Below are positions 17,910 through 25,416 of a stretch of 38,218 bases of DNA, in pieces (within the stretch, counting starts at the first letter, position 1; every line of letters begins with the position of its first letter). The notes beneath the pieces are model-generated. The model was given only the letters and a program-made list of their open reading frames with translations. It ran no database searches and had not been told where the DNA came from. The position numbers and the translations under genes were made by a program. Source of the stretch: Pseudomonadota bacterium (lineage in GTDB: Bacteria; Pseudomonadota; Gammaproteobacteria; Acidiferrobacterales; Acidiferrobacteraceae); NCBI GenBank assembly GCA_021794275.1, contig JAJYRD010000056.1:1-38218 (forward strand), read 5' to 3'.

Positions 17910-18802
17910 AGGCCTACTTCACCCGGCACGCGCAAGTCTTCATGAGGACGCTCGGCGACTTCGCGCGCAGCCCTGCCGCCACCTTGATGACCGTTGTCCT
18001 GATCGGCCTGACCCTGGCCCTACCGACCGGCCTTTACGTGGGACTCCTGAACTTGCAAAGGCTGAGCCAGGGATGGCAGCCGCGCGGCTCGCTCTCGGTC
18101 TACCTAAAGAGGGGTGGGGCAGACGCCCAGGCGGTGGCCGCCATCCGCCGCGTCCCCGGGGTGGCCACGGTGCGCTACATCTCGCCTGCCCAAGGTCTGC
18201 AAGAGTTCAAGACGACCTCCGGGCTCGGGCACATGGGCCTATTCGGCAGACGCAACCCCTTGCCGGGCGTCGCCATCGTCACGCCCGCGCGGCCCGGACC
18301 CCGGTCGGTCGCGCTCTTGGCCGGCGAGCTGAAGACTTTGCCCGACGTGGCGCACGTCCAGTCGAACCTCGTATGGGTCGAGCGCCTCGATGCCGCCCTT
18401 GCCCTCGGTCGGCGCCTGGTAGCGATCCTCGCCGCAACCCTAGGCCTCGCCCTCGTGCTCATTCTCGCCAATACCACGCGCGCGACCGTGGCAAGCCGCG
18501 CCGCCGAAATCTCGGTCGTTCGCCTGGTCGGGGGAACCAATGCCTTCATTCGGCGTCCCTTCCTCTATATCGGCGCATTGACCGGAGGGCTTGGGGCACT
18601 TTGCGCGCTCTTGATCCTCGAGATCGGCCTGATCGCTCTTAGGGGGCCTGTGGCAGGCCTGGATCGCGCCTATGGGACCCATTACCGTTTGGCCGGGCTG
18701 GGTTTTGGGCAGGCGCTGACACTGCTGGGCCTCGGTGCCTTGCTCGGCTGGGTCGGAGCCCGCATCGCGATCGCGCGGGCGCTACGCCAAGGCGAGGTCT
18801 GA
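17906..18802 (+). CDS. ftsX: Cell division protein FtsX
   Basis: A 298-residue inner-membrane protein with an N-terminal helix after TLMTVVLIGLTLALPTGLYVG, a periplasmic loop (about residues 55-175), and three C-terminal helices. ARAVASRAAEISVVRLVGG-type sequence near residue 200 (VASRAAEISVVRLVG) is the FtsX/MacB-type membrane motif. It transmits FtsE ATPase action to murein hydrolase activators. The ATG overlaps the ftsE stop (ATGA). Confidence 0.95.
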   Translation: MKAYFTRHAQVFMRTLGDFARSPAATLMTVVLIGLTLALPTGLYVGLLNLQRLSQGWQPRGSLSVYLKRGGADAQAVAAIRRVPGVATVRYISPAQGLQEFKTTSGLGHMGLFGRRNPLPGVAIVTPARPGPRSVALLAGELKTLPDVAHVQSNLVWVERLDAALALGRRLVAILAATLGLALVLILANTTRATVASRAAEISVVRLVGGTNAFIRRPFLYIGALTGGLGALCALLILEIGLIALRGPVAGLDRAYGTHYRLAGLGFGQALTLLGLGALLGWVGARIAIARALRQGEV

Positions 18803-18839
18803 AGATCAAGCTGCCCGCCACCGGAACTTTTCACGAGGA

Positions 18840-18866
18840 TTAGCACTCTCACGCCGAGAATGCTAA
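18840..18866 (+). promoter_or_regulatory. CIRCE element (HrcA operator) overlapping the rpoH promoter
   Basis: TTAGCACTC at 18840-18848 and GAATGCTAA at 18858-18866 are separated by exactly 9 bases. This is the CIRCE arrangement (TTAGCACTC, N9, GAGTGCTAA) with one mismatch in 18 arm positions. It lies 43 bp upstream of the rpoH ATG. The established function of CIRCE is binding of the heat-shock repressor HrcA, usually at groESL or dnaK. Confidence 0.85.
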
Positions 18867-18869
18867 AAT
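18840..18869 (+). promoter_or_regulatory. Candidate sigma-70 promoter of rpoH
   Basis: TAAAAT at 18864-18869 is a good -10 element. TTAGCA at 18840-18845, 18 bp upstream, can serve as a -35 element. Both are part of or touch the CIRCE arms, so HrcA binding would exclude RNA polymerase. No clear sigma-32 or sigma-E type promoter was seen. Confidence 0.55.
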
Positions 18870-18909
18870 TTCGTCCAGATCGATACGGACAGTCGAAAGG
18901 GGGTCGGAA

Positions 18910-19779
18910 ATGACTACGCAAACCTTGCCAGTCGCCGTCAACGTAACCGCTGAGGGCGGGCTCTCGCATTACATGCGCCTTGCCAACGCTGCGCCCATCT
19001 TGGACGCCGAACAGGAACGGCAGCTGGCTATCGAGTACCGGGAGCACAATAATCTGGAGGCCGCCCGACAGCTCGTGCTCTCCCAACTCCGTTACGTCAT
19101 TCGCGTGGCCCGCGCCTTCGCGGGATACGGCCTGCCACAGGCTGACCTCATCCAAGAGGGCAACATCGGCCTCATGAAGGCGGTCAAGCACTTCGATCCG
19201 GCGCACGGCGTGCGCTTGGTGTCGTTCGCCATTCACTGGATACGCGCCGAAATCTACGACTACATTCTACGCAACTGGCGCATCGTCAAAGTCGCGACGA
19301 CCAAGGCTCAACGGAAGCTGTTTTTCAATCTCCGGCAATCACGCGCCCGCATAGGCTGGATGAACGAGAGCGAAATATCGAGCCTCGCAACGGACCTTGA
19401 CGTACCGACCGAGACCGTCAAGGAGATGGAATCGCGCATGGCGAGCGCGGACGTGCCCTTCGATGCGCAAGACGAAAGCGACGAGGATGAATTCCGCTCG
19501 TCGCCAGCCGGTTACCTCCAGGATATGCGCTACAACCCGGAAAGCCTGCTGACCCGGGCCGATGCCGAGAGCTCGCAACAGGACCGGCTACAGAACGCGC
19601 TCGTGTCCCTGGATGGGCGGAGCCAGGACATCATCCGCAGACGGTGGCTTGCGAGCGACAAACCGACCCTGCACGATTTGGCACAAGAATACGGCGTATC
19701 CGCCGAACGCATCCGGCAGATCGAGAAAAAGGCCCTTGATACCATGAAGGGCCTGCTGGTATGCCCAGAGCCGGCCTGA
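18910..19779 (+). CDS. rpoH: RNA polymerase sigma-32 factor RpoH
   Basis: A 289-residue alternative sigma factor for heat-shock genes. Region 2 includes DLIQEGNIGLMKAVKHFDP and FAIHWIRAEIYDYILRNWR. QRKLFFNLRQ is the RpoH box, specific to sigma-32. Region 4 carries TLHDLAQEYGVSAERIRQIE. The gene follows ftsX, as in E. coli, but is separated by 107 bp that contain its own promoter and a CIRCE operator. A GGGGG run precedes the ATG. The stop codon lies inside an 18-bp palindrome. Confidence 0.97.
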   Translation: MTTQTLPVAVNVTAEGGLSHYMRLANAAPILDAEQERQLAIEYREHNNLEAARQLVLSQLRYVIRVARAFAGYGLPQADLIQEGNIGLMKAVKHFDPAHGVRLVSFAIHWIRAEIYDYILRNWRIVKVATTKAQRKLFFNLRQSRARIGWMNESEISSLATDLDVPTETVKEMESRMASADVPFDAQDESDEDEFRSSPAGYLQDMRYNPESLLTRADAESSQQDRLQNALVSLDGRSQDIIRRRWLASDKPTLHDLAQEYGVSAERIRQIEKKALDTMKGLLVCPEPA

Positions 19780-19790
19780 CCGGTCAGGCC
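19773..19790. terminator. Perfect 18-bp palindrome over two convergent stop codons
   Basis: GGCCTGACCGGTCAGGCC is fully self-complementary. It contains the rpoH stop (19777-19779) and the stop of the opposing acyltransferase gene (19784-19786). As RNA it could form a stem on either strand (with a small central loop) and act as a bidirectional termination or mRNA-end stabilising element. There is no T-run on either side, so a classical intrinsic terminator is not shown. Confidence 0.5.
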
Positions 19791-20356
19791 GCCGAGGGGA
19801 TACGCCGAGCCGGATTGCCCATGACCGTGGAGCCGTCGGGGACCGGCTGAACGACGACCGACCCCATGCCAACGATGCAATTGGCGCCTACATTGGCGCC
19901 GACGACCGCGGCCTCTCCGATCCACGTATTGGCGCCGATGGTGACGCGCTCCACCACGTCCTGGCCCCCGACGCCGCGGGCGGCACTGCCATGATAATGA
20001 AGACCCGAAGTGATGGACACGCGACTTGCGATCCGCACGCGGGGACCTAAATCCGCCAAGCCTATGATGCAATAGGCCCCGACGCCGGCGCCCGCATAGA
20101 CCCGGGCGCCACGCTTCGAGAAGTAACTGCCAAAATGGATGGTGGCGCCCGGCTCGAAGACCGCGAGCGTGCGCACATAGAAGGCCGCCCGCGCGGCATT
20201 GCCTATGGCCCCGGGTACCAGGGCGAGGGCCTGACCACCCCAGACGAAGCTTTCGTCCGACCGCCCCCAGGCGGAAAGAGCCAATGCCGGCAACGCGATA
20301 ATAGTTCCGAGGCCCGCAAGCAAGGCCCGCAAGCCCTCCTTAAGTCCACTCACCAT
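19784..20356 (-). CDS. Hexapeptide-repeat (left-handed beta-helix) acyltransferase
   Basis: A 190-residue protein with an N-terminal hydrophobic segment (about residues 9-28) and then left-handed beta-helix repeats, for example VTIGANTWIGEAAVVGANVGANCIVGMGSVV. The end, STVMGNPARRI, is typical of O-acetyltransferases of the serine/maltose acetyltransferase superfamily. SGLHYHG offers a possible catalytic histidine. The acceptor is unknown; modification of a saccharide or a small amine are options. It starts 2 nt after the GNAT-like gene, so the two are co-translated. Confidence 0.82.
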   Translation of the reverse strand: MVSGLKEGLRALLAGLGTIIALPALALSAWGRSDESFVWGGQALALVPGAIGNAARAAFYVRTLAVFEPGATIHFGSYFSKRGARVYAGAGVGAYCIIGLADLGPRVRIASRVSITSGLHYHGSAARGVGGQDVVERVTIGANTWIGEAAVVGANVGANCIVGMGSVVVQPVPDGSTVMGNPARRIPSAA

Positions 20357-20358
20357 CT

Positions 20359-21360
20359 TCAGAACACGTCGAGACAGAATCCATCTACGGCCTCCGGAAG
20401 GTCGGTCACGTCGGCACGCAAAGGAGCGAGCAAGAGCCGAAGCTTCCGCGGGGCGGCGCGGAAACCGAGGCGCCGGAACGTCTCCAAGTCGCCGCAGCCC
20501 GTATCCGGCACCATGATCGCCTCCGCGCCCTCGTCGAGCACTGAGCGCAGTACCGTATCGACGAAAGCCGTGCGCGCCGCAGGGTCTAAACGCCCGAGCG
20601 CGAGCGCCTCTACGTAGGCATTCAGGCCGACCCTCCCCGACAGTACCGGGAGCAAGGAGACGCTCATGAGCCCCAAAACGCGGCCCTCGTCCTCGTAGAC
20701 ATAGGTCTTGATGCGGGGCCGGCTGCGCAGATAGAAATCGACGTCCTCGCGCTCCACCACGTGAGCGAGCGGCGCCCGGGCGGCCGCCGCCGACAGGAGC
20801 GCAAATGCCGTCCCCTCGTCGCTTGGCGCATAGGTCCGCACATGGCCCGTGTCGCTTGCGGCTAAACGGCTCGACACAATGGCGCCCGCCCCGGCAAGGT
20901 AGCGGAAATTATGCGCGGCGCGCACCGGAAGCCCGCGAGCCCCAAACGCGCGCGCCACCGTCTGATTGGCCGGGGTACCGGCGACCGTGACCGCCGTGTA
21001 GACCTCGTAGCCGTGGTCGCGCGCGCGGTCCACCATGAGGCCCTGCTGGCGGTCGCTTAGGCGATGGCGCCGGAAATTGCCGGAAACTGTGAAGAAGCTC
21101 GCGAACACAGCCTTGTAGATCCGACCCTCGACCCGCAAGCGCATGGGTACGAACGCGAGATAGGAGGCAAGCTCGCCGCTCTTCGCGCGCAGGCCCACCG
21201 CCATGGTCGGGTCCGCCGTAGGCCGCATGATGTGCATAGCCAACAGATCCCGTTCGTAAAGCCAGCATGGGGGCGCCCAGTTCGCACGCATGAGCGCACT
21301 CACTTCATCGAGGTCGGGATTCACGACCTCGTCGAAAAACTCCATGGGCTGAATATTCAT
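20359..21360 (-). CDS. GNAT-like acetyltransferase family protein
   Basis: A 333-residue protein from the ATG at 21360 (GGTGA about 6 nt upstream); in-frame ATG/GTG codons at 21366 and 21369 are alternatives. SYLAFVPMRLRVEGRIYKAVFASFFTVSGNFRRHRLSD followed by QQGLMVDRARDHGYEVYTAVT (split here to show the two segments) fits a GNAT fold in which the second segment would be the acetyl-CoA region. A second, weaker GNAT-like half ends with GAEAIMVPDTGCGDLETFRRLGF-type sequence. The substrate is unknown. It lies between the amino acid:carrier protein ligase gene (80 nt upstream) and the hexapeptide acyltransferase gene. Confidence 0.65.
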   Translation of the reverse strand: MNIQPMEFFDEVVNPDLDEVSALMRANWAPPCWLYERDLLAMHIMRPTADPTMAVGLRAKSGELASYLAFVPMRLRVEGRIYKAVFASFFTVSGNFRRHRLSDRQQGLMVDRARDHGYEVYTAVTVAGTPANQTVARAFGARGLPVRAAHNFRYLAGAGAIVSSRLAASDTGHVRTYAPSDEGTAFALLSAAAARAPLAHVVEREDVDFYLRSRPRIKTYVYEDEGRVLGLMSVSLLPVLSGRVGLNAYVEALALGRLDPAARTAFVDTVLRSVLDEGAEAIMVPDTGCGDLETFRRLGFRAAPRKLRLLLAPLRADVTDLPEAVDGFCLDVF

Positions 21361-21440
21361 AAGCATCACCGAGGTCGGCTTGCACCGAACCCGCTCCTCC
21401 TGTCAAAGACGATAACTTATAAAGGCGGTGGCAAACCACC

Positions 21441-22616
21441 CTAGAGACGGCTCGCCGCGCTCTCAACCAACTCCTCGGCACGCTCGAGCCCATGCTGGCA
21501 AAAGCACGCGTACAACAAACGCTCGAGTCCGAAGGCCGCGCACCCCGTATGGGCGGCCTCGCCGTGAGCGGCTATCTCGAATCGGGTACCGAAAAACCGC
21601 TCGTGATAATTGAAGGATGCGCATGCGATAGCCTCGCCCGGCGCCACATCCACCTTAAGCTCATACTTGAGGTCGTTTGCGAGCTGAAAGAATCGTAACG
21701 ATGGGAAATCGCTCGCGAAGAACGGGTCGCAGGCGGTCTCGAGGCGCGCCGACAGGTCAAGAAGTTCGACCAGCCTCCATACCGCGTTTATGGCCGTTTC
21801 ACGCGCGCCGAGCACCGCCTCGCGGTCGCCAAGCCACACAATCTCGCGCATGGAAAACTCCCACAACCGGTCGAGGCCAGTCAGATTTTTTGACTCGTAC
21901 CGGAAACATCGCCCGTGCCCGGTAAAGGCTGCGACCGCGCCTGCGGAAAGATTTTGCCCCATGAGCGCGCCGTAAGTGTGGTAACACACGGCAGGCGAAA
22001 GGCAGTGCTCAGGCGGCGCAAGCTCGCTTGCGTCCTCGAACGTAGGATTCTCCCCCTGCCTATGGCGCTTCCCGAAGCGCTCGATGGCCTCGAAGTCCTC
22101 TTTCAGGTGGACCGCAAAGGTGACGGAATGGGAAAACGAGCTAAAGTAACCCGCGCGCCTTAACCAATCACTCGGAACGAGCGAGTTATAGGATTGAGGG
22201 GCGGCCTGAAACTCGCGTACCGCAAGACGTTCGATGGCAGCGTCCAGTCGACCGAGAAGCCGCATGAACGCGCCGCTGCGGCCGACCACGCCCTGCCCGG
22301 AGGCCCATACATCGCCGCGCGCGGCGAGCTGCTCGTAGGCGGTCGGCACGAAGCGGTCCGGGTCGCGCGTGCGGGCGCGCAAGATACGCGGCGTCACCGC
22401 CAGGCGCTCACCCTGCATCTTTCCGATCAAATTTTCGAGCTTGGTGGCGACATCGCCGCTTGCGCCGGAGCCTTGCAGATCGATCTCGAGGCAGTTCGAG
22501 TCTTGGCGATAACGGGACTTCAGGATGGAGGTATCACAATAGCATGCGCGCTTGGATATCTCGGCGCACACATCCGGTGGAAGGTTGGCAGGCAACGGGA
22601 TCGCAAGAGTCTCCAT
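21441..22616 (-). CDS. Amino acid:carrier protein ligase-like (class II aminoacyl-tRNA synthetase homologue)
   Basis: A 391-residue relative of atypical seryl-tRNA synthetases without a tRNA-binding arm. Class II motif 2 is TGHGRCFRYES, followed by LWEFSMREIVWLG; motif 3 is HTGCAAFGLERLLYAC. Likely zinc ligands, by analogy with the family (Cys, Glu, Cys), are the Cys in PAVCYHTYG, the Glu in MREIVWLG and the Cys in HTGCAAFG. Characterised members activate Gly or Ala with ATP and load it on the phosphopantetheine arm of a small carrier protein rather than on tRNA. The carrier gene is usually adjacent; none is seen here. There is an N-terminal extension of about 90 residues. It is downstream of the T4SS-like operon with the same orientation. 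Confidence 0.8.
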   Translation of the reverse strand: METLAIPLPANLPPDVCAEISKRACYCDTSILKSRYRQDSNCLEIDLQGSGASGDVATKLENLIGKMQGERLAVTPRILRARTRDPDRFVPTAYEQLAARGDVWASGQGVVGRSGAFMRLLGRLDAAIERLAVREFQAAPQSYNSLVPSDWLRRAGYFSSFSHSVTFAVHLKEDFEAIERFGKRHRQGENPTFEDASELAPPEHCLSPAVCYHTYGALMGQNLSAGAVAAFTGHGRCFRYESKNLTGLDRLWEFSMREIVWLGDREAVLGARETAINAVWRLVELLDLSARLETACDPFFASDFPSLRFFQLANDLKYELKVDVAPGEAIACASFNYHERFFGTRFEIAAHGEAAHTGCAAFGLERLLYACFCQHGLERAEELVESAASRL

Positions 22617-22640
22617 ACCGCATTCATCCTTGACTTGGGG

Positions 22641-22672
22641 CTGCTACCCGACGTCCGTGTCGGGCATAGCAG
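22641..22672 (-). promoter_or_regulatory. Strong hairpin upstream of the amino acid:carrier protein ligase gene
   Basis: CTGCTACCCGAC (22641-22652) pairs with GTCGGG (22659-22664) and TAGCAG (22667-22672), leaving a 6-nt loop and a 2-nt bulge: 12 base pairs in all. It lies 25-56 nt upstream of the start codon at 22616, in the 105-nt gap after the lipoprotein gene. No U-run follows, so it could be an mRNA processing or stabilising structure, a leader, or a Rho-type end. A weak TTGACG / TAGCGT promoter pair lies further upstream on the minus strand. Confidence 0.45.
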
Positions 22673-22721
22673 TGACGCTACCGGAGCGATCGAGGCTCGT
22701 CAATCAGCCCCTGGCAGCAGT

Positions 22722-24152
22722 TCATGGGCAAGGGGCGGGGTCGGTCGGGCCGTCCAATACCCACGAATAATCCTGCTCATTGCCGGCGGCATCGATGAAG
22801 ATGACCGAGGCCGGCGACAGGAGTGGCGTTGGCACCTCACCCTCCCAAGCGCCGGTGGAGGCGATGGAAAGCGCCGCCCCGTTGGCGCTCGCTGCGACCA
22901 CCCCGGAAAGGTCCTGCCACCGTCCCGCGAGCAGGACACCCCCGGTGGTGGGCTGGTACAAGGACAGGCAGGCCTGTGGCGGCGTGTTGTCGACCCCGAG
23001 GGGTCCATTGTAGGACGCGGTCTCCCCGGCGGGGTCGCGGGCGCTCACCAGTACGTCGTGAGTGCCGTCGGCGAGCGCCTTCGTGTCGACTGCAAACGCG
23101 AAGGCGGGCGCCGCCGTGACCGTGGCGTAGGGTGTGCGATCTACAGCGATTGTCACCGCCACCGGGAGCCCGTAGGGGTCGCTCGTAGAACCGCCTATCG
23201 TCATGGACCCGTGCGTCCAGGCCGCCCACGGGGACACCGATAACGAAAGGCCGCCAGCGGGAAAAGGGGGCGGGGGCACGGTCCCAAACAATGGCGACGC
23301 GGATTGCGCAAGCACCCTTGCGTAGGCAAGAAGGACGGCGGCGTTGGGCCCCGGGAGCGCGTCGGCGGATGCGCTCGGGGCAGCCGCAGCGGCCTGCAGA
23401 AAGGCCTCGGCGATCCCCTGCCGATACACCTGCGTGGACAATGGCAAAGTGCCCAGCTTCAAGGCCCTGGCGACGCCCACACCGTTTAGTAACCCGTCAT
23501 AGCCGACATCATCTGCCATGAGCGCCGCCGCGGACACGGTAGCACTTGCGTTCGCGCGGGCGAGGCGCGTAAGCGCGGCTAGAACAAGCCCATAGCGCAG
23601 ACCGCTTGTGAGCGCGGACCCGGTGCCGGCGTCTCCCGGCAACACGGGCTGCGTGGTTGCAGGGTCGAACCCGAGCCAACCTTCAAAGGCCGCCTGCGCC
23701 CGCCCTGCGGCGGCATCGGCGTCGACTCCCTGGCCCCGGAGATAGCCGTCATAGGCGGCCATGGCCGTGGTAAAGGGGTCGACCGCCACCTCGACGCTAC
23801 CCCCGTTCTGATAGGGAAATACGTCGCGCAAGACGCCGGAGGTCACAGTGGCGCCGCCTGCCCCGACATAGGAGCCGCCGCTTACAGTAACCTCAAGCGT
23901 TGCATCGAGGCTTTGAATGTCGAGAGCAAACTTGCCGCCGTCATCCGTCCGCGTGGCGCCAAGGACGCCCCCCGGACCCGTGACCGTGACCGAGGCCCCG
24001 GCAACCGGGCCCCCGCTCACCACACAACCCTCGATCAGCCCCGGCGGGAGCGCGGGGGGCGACGCCGGGTTGCCCAATCGACATCCGCTCAACGCAAGCC
24101 CCGCGACAAAAATCCATATGGTATGGTTTCTCTTGTTCAAAATAGCCTCCAT
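22722..24152 (-). CDS. Large secreted lipoprotein of the T4SS-like operon
   Basis: A 476-residue protein from the ATG at 24152. The N-terminus has a basic region, a hydrophobic core and the lipobox LALSGC, with lipidated Cys24. Next is a carboxypeptidase-regulatory-like beta domain (GLIEGCVVSGGPVAGASVTV), an alanine-rich helical middle, and two immunoglobulin-like segments (TSDPYGLPVAVTIAVD; VLVSARDPAGETASYNG). It is probably anchored in the outer membrane. The start lies 16 nt inside the upstream barrel gene, so the two are coupled. It is much larger than VirB7 but occupies the end of the operon; whether it replaces VirB7 is speculative. Longer in-frame starts up to 24371 would remove the signal peptide and are rejected. 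Confidence 0.75.
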   Translation of the reverse strand: MEAILNKRNHTIWIFVAGLALSGCRLGNPASPPALPPGLIEGCVVSGGPVAGASVTVTGPGGVLGATRTDDGGKFALDIQSLDATLEVTVSGGSYVGAGGATVTSGVLRDVFPYQNGGSVEVAVDPFTTAMAAYDGYLRGQGVDADAAAGRAQAAFEGWLGFDPATTQPVLPGDAGTGSALTSGLRYGLVLAALTRLARANASATVSAAALMADDVGYDGLLNGVGVARALKLGTLPLSTQVYRQGIAEAFLQAAAAAPSASADALPGPNAAVLLAYARVLAQSASPLFGTVPPPPFPAGGLSLSVSPWAAWTHGSMTIGGSTSDPYGLPVAVTIAVDRTPYATVTAAPAFAFAVDTKALADGTHDVLVSARDPAGETASYNGPLGVDNTPPQACLSLYQPTTGGVLLAGRWQDLSGVVAASANGAALSIASTGAWEGEVPTPLLSPASVIFIDAAGNEQDYSWVLDGPTDPAPCP

Positions 24153-24691
24153 AGAACAGTCACGCCAAACGTCGATATGCGCGTCGGGAAACCGGTTTGC
24201 GCTGTGATGCCAATGGACCATGAGCGGTCCAAGGGGATGCTCGCGCCAATACCGAGATCCCAGTCGGTTGCCGAGCCGTCGGGGTACGTGCCTACCGCAT
24301 AGCCACCGCTGTTCAGGCGCAGTCGATCGTCGAACCGGTAGCGCGTGATGCCCGCGCCTATTCCGAGCCAAGGGCGAAAGGCGTAGCTGAACGGGACCCT
24401 ACGCTGCCACAAGACAAGTCCGCCCAGCTCCCGCCCCCGTTCCAGAAAGCCGTCCGGCTGCGCCTGGGTTGCGAACTGACCGGCCGTCAGATCGACCAGC
24501 CAGCGCTGCCCCACGTAGCCCTCGCGCGTCCATTGACCCGTGAACTGCCAGCCGAGGGCCGTGTCCGTCGGCGATGGCACCGGCACGATACCCGCCAGGA
24601 GACCGCCGCCCACGGACAGGCGCCACGCATAGCAGGAAAGCGGGAGGCCCAGGGCCGCGGCGAAACAACCCACCCTTATCCATGTCTTCAT
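24137..24691 (-). CDS. Small outer-membrane beta-barrel protein of the T4SS-like operon
   Basis: A 184-residue protein from the ATG at 24691, with AAAAGGGG 8 nt upstream. The signal peptide is MKTWIRVGCFAAALGLPLSC with a likely cut after YA. Alternating hydrophobic strands follow (WQFTGQWTREGYVGQRWLVD; FRPWLGIGAGITRYRF; WSIGITAQTGFP), and the last residue is Phe (VTVLWRLF), the usual BAM signal of outer-membrane barrels. It begins 2 nt after the VirB10-position gene and overlaps the lipoprotein gene. The role is unknown, but the position suggests an outer-membrane part of the same machine. Confidence 0.75.
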   Translation of the reverse strand: MKTWIRVGCFAAALGLPLSCYAWRLSVGGGLLAGIVPVPSPTDTALGWQFTGQWTREGYVGQRWLVDLTAGQFATQAQPDGFLERGRELGGLVLWQRRVPFSYAFRPWLGIGAGITRYRFDDRLRLNSGGYAVGTYPDGSATDWDLGIGASIPLDRSWSIGITAQTGFPTRISTFGVTVLWRLF

Positions 24692-24693
24692 AG

Positions 24694-25416
24694 TCACGAC
24701 CCCTTTTGTGTTTGGACGTAGCCTTGTTGCGCCGGGGCATAAAGAATCCGGCGCGGGGCGCGCCAAATGGCCGCCGCATTCAAAGTATTCGTGCCCACCT
24801 GCCCGAGCGCCGCCGCCCCCGCCGACTCCTGCGCCGCCGCCGACCCTATGAGCATGTCGACACCCTCCACGACCGATGAGGCGAATGCGGCGACAACTGT
24901 CTTTCGGCGCCCGCCCACCACATAGGCCGGGAGGCCCGGCCCGCGGTCCGCCCCAAAGACCGCCGCGTCGAAGGGCAGGCGCCGACCATGGGGCGTGACT
25001 GCCTGGCTTACCGAAACGCGGATGCGCCCCAGGGCCTCGCCTTCCACTCTCCCCAAAAGCCGCGTGCCCGCCGGTAAAACACCCCAGAGGCCACGCACCG
25101 GCGACTCCACATGCAAAATGACCAAGCTCGAATCGACGTCGGTGACGCCGCGACGTAGCGCGACCTCGACCCAGGTCCCAGGGCGAATGCCTAGACCATG
25201 CGGCGCGTCGGGCAATATGACGGGCCTGCCGCGCGATCGGGCTACCGCAAAGGGCGTGGCAGCGGGCGCTCGCGGGACAGGCTTGGGCCGACCAGAGAGC
25301 CGCGCTCGAACCCCGGTCAAAGCCAGAAGGCGATGAAACAGGGACGGCGGCGATGGCCGCTCACCAATGAGGCGGCGCACAATGACGGCGGGTGTGGGCA
25401 CGGTCGCGATCACCAT
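24694..25416 (-). CDS. VirB10/TrbI-like T4SS core protein (short)
   Basis: A 240-residue protein from the ATG at 25416, which overlaps the previous stop by 7 nt; a longer frame to 25536 would overlap the preceding gene by 127 nt. The C-terminal part has the VirB10/TrbI pattern: LPAGTRLLGRVEGEALGRIR, then VSVSQAVTPHGRRLPFDAAV, a hydrophobic antenna-like stretch (VVAAFASSVVEGVDMLIGSA) and an end region. Classical VirB10 proteins have a cytoplasmic N-terminus, one membrane helix and 380 or more residues. Here a clear N-terminal helix is missing, so the protein is reduced or anchored otherwise. VirB10 spans the periplasm and forms the core complex. Confidence 0.72.
   Translation of the reverse strand: MVIATVPTPAVIVRRLIGERPSPPSLFHRLLALTGVRARLSGRPKPVPRAPAATPFAVARSRGRPVILPDAPHGLGIRPGTWVEVALRRGVTDVDSSLVILHVESPVRGLWGVLPAGTRLLGRVEGEALGRIRVSVSQAVTPHGRRLPFDAAVFGADRGPGLPAYVVGGRRKTVVAAFASSVVEGVDMLIGSAAAQESAGAAALGQVGTNTLNAAAIWRAPRRILYAPAQQGYVQTQKGS

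Noticed and set aside
22194..23243. 349-codon plus-strand open frame
   Set aside because: It is antisense to the ligase and lipoprotein genes, with no recognisable domain.
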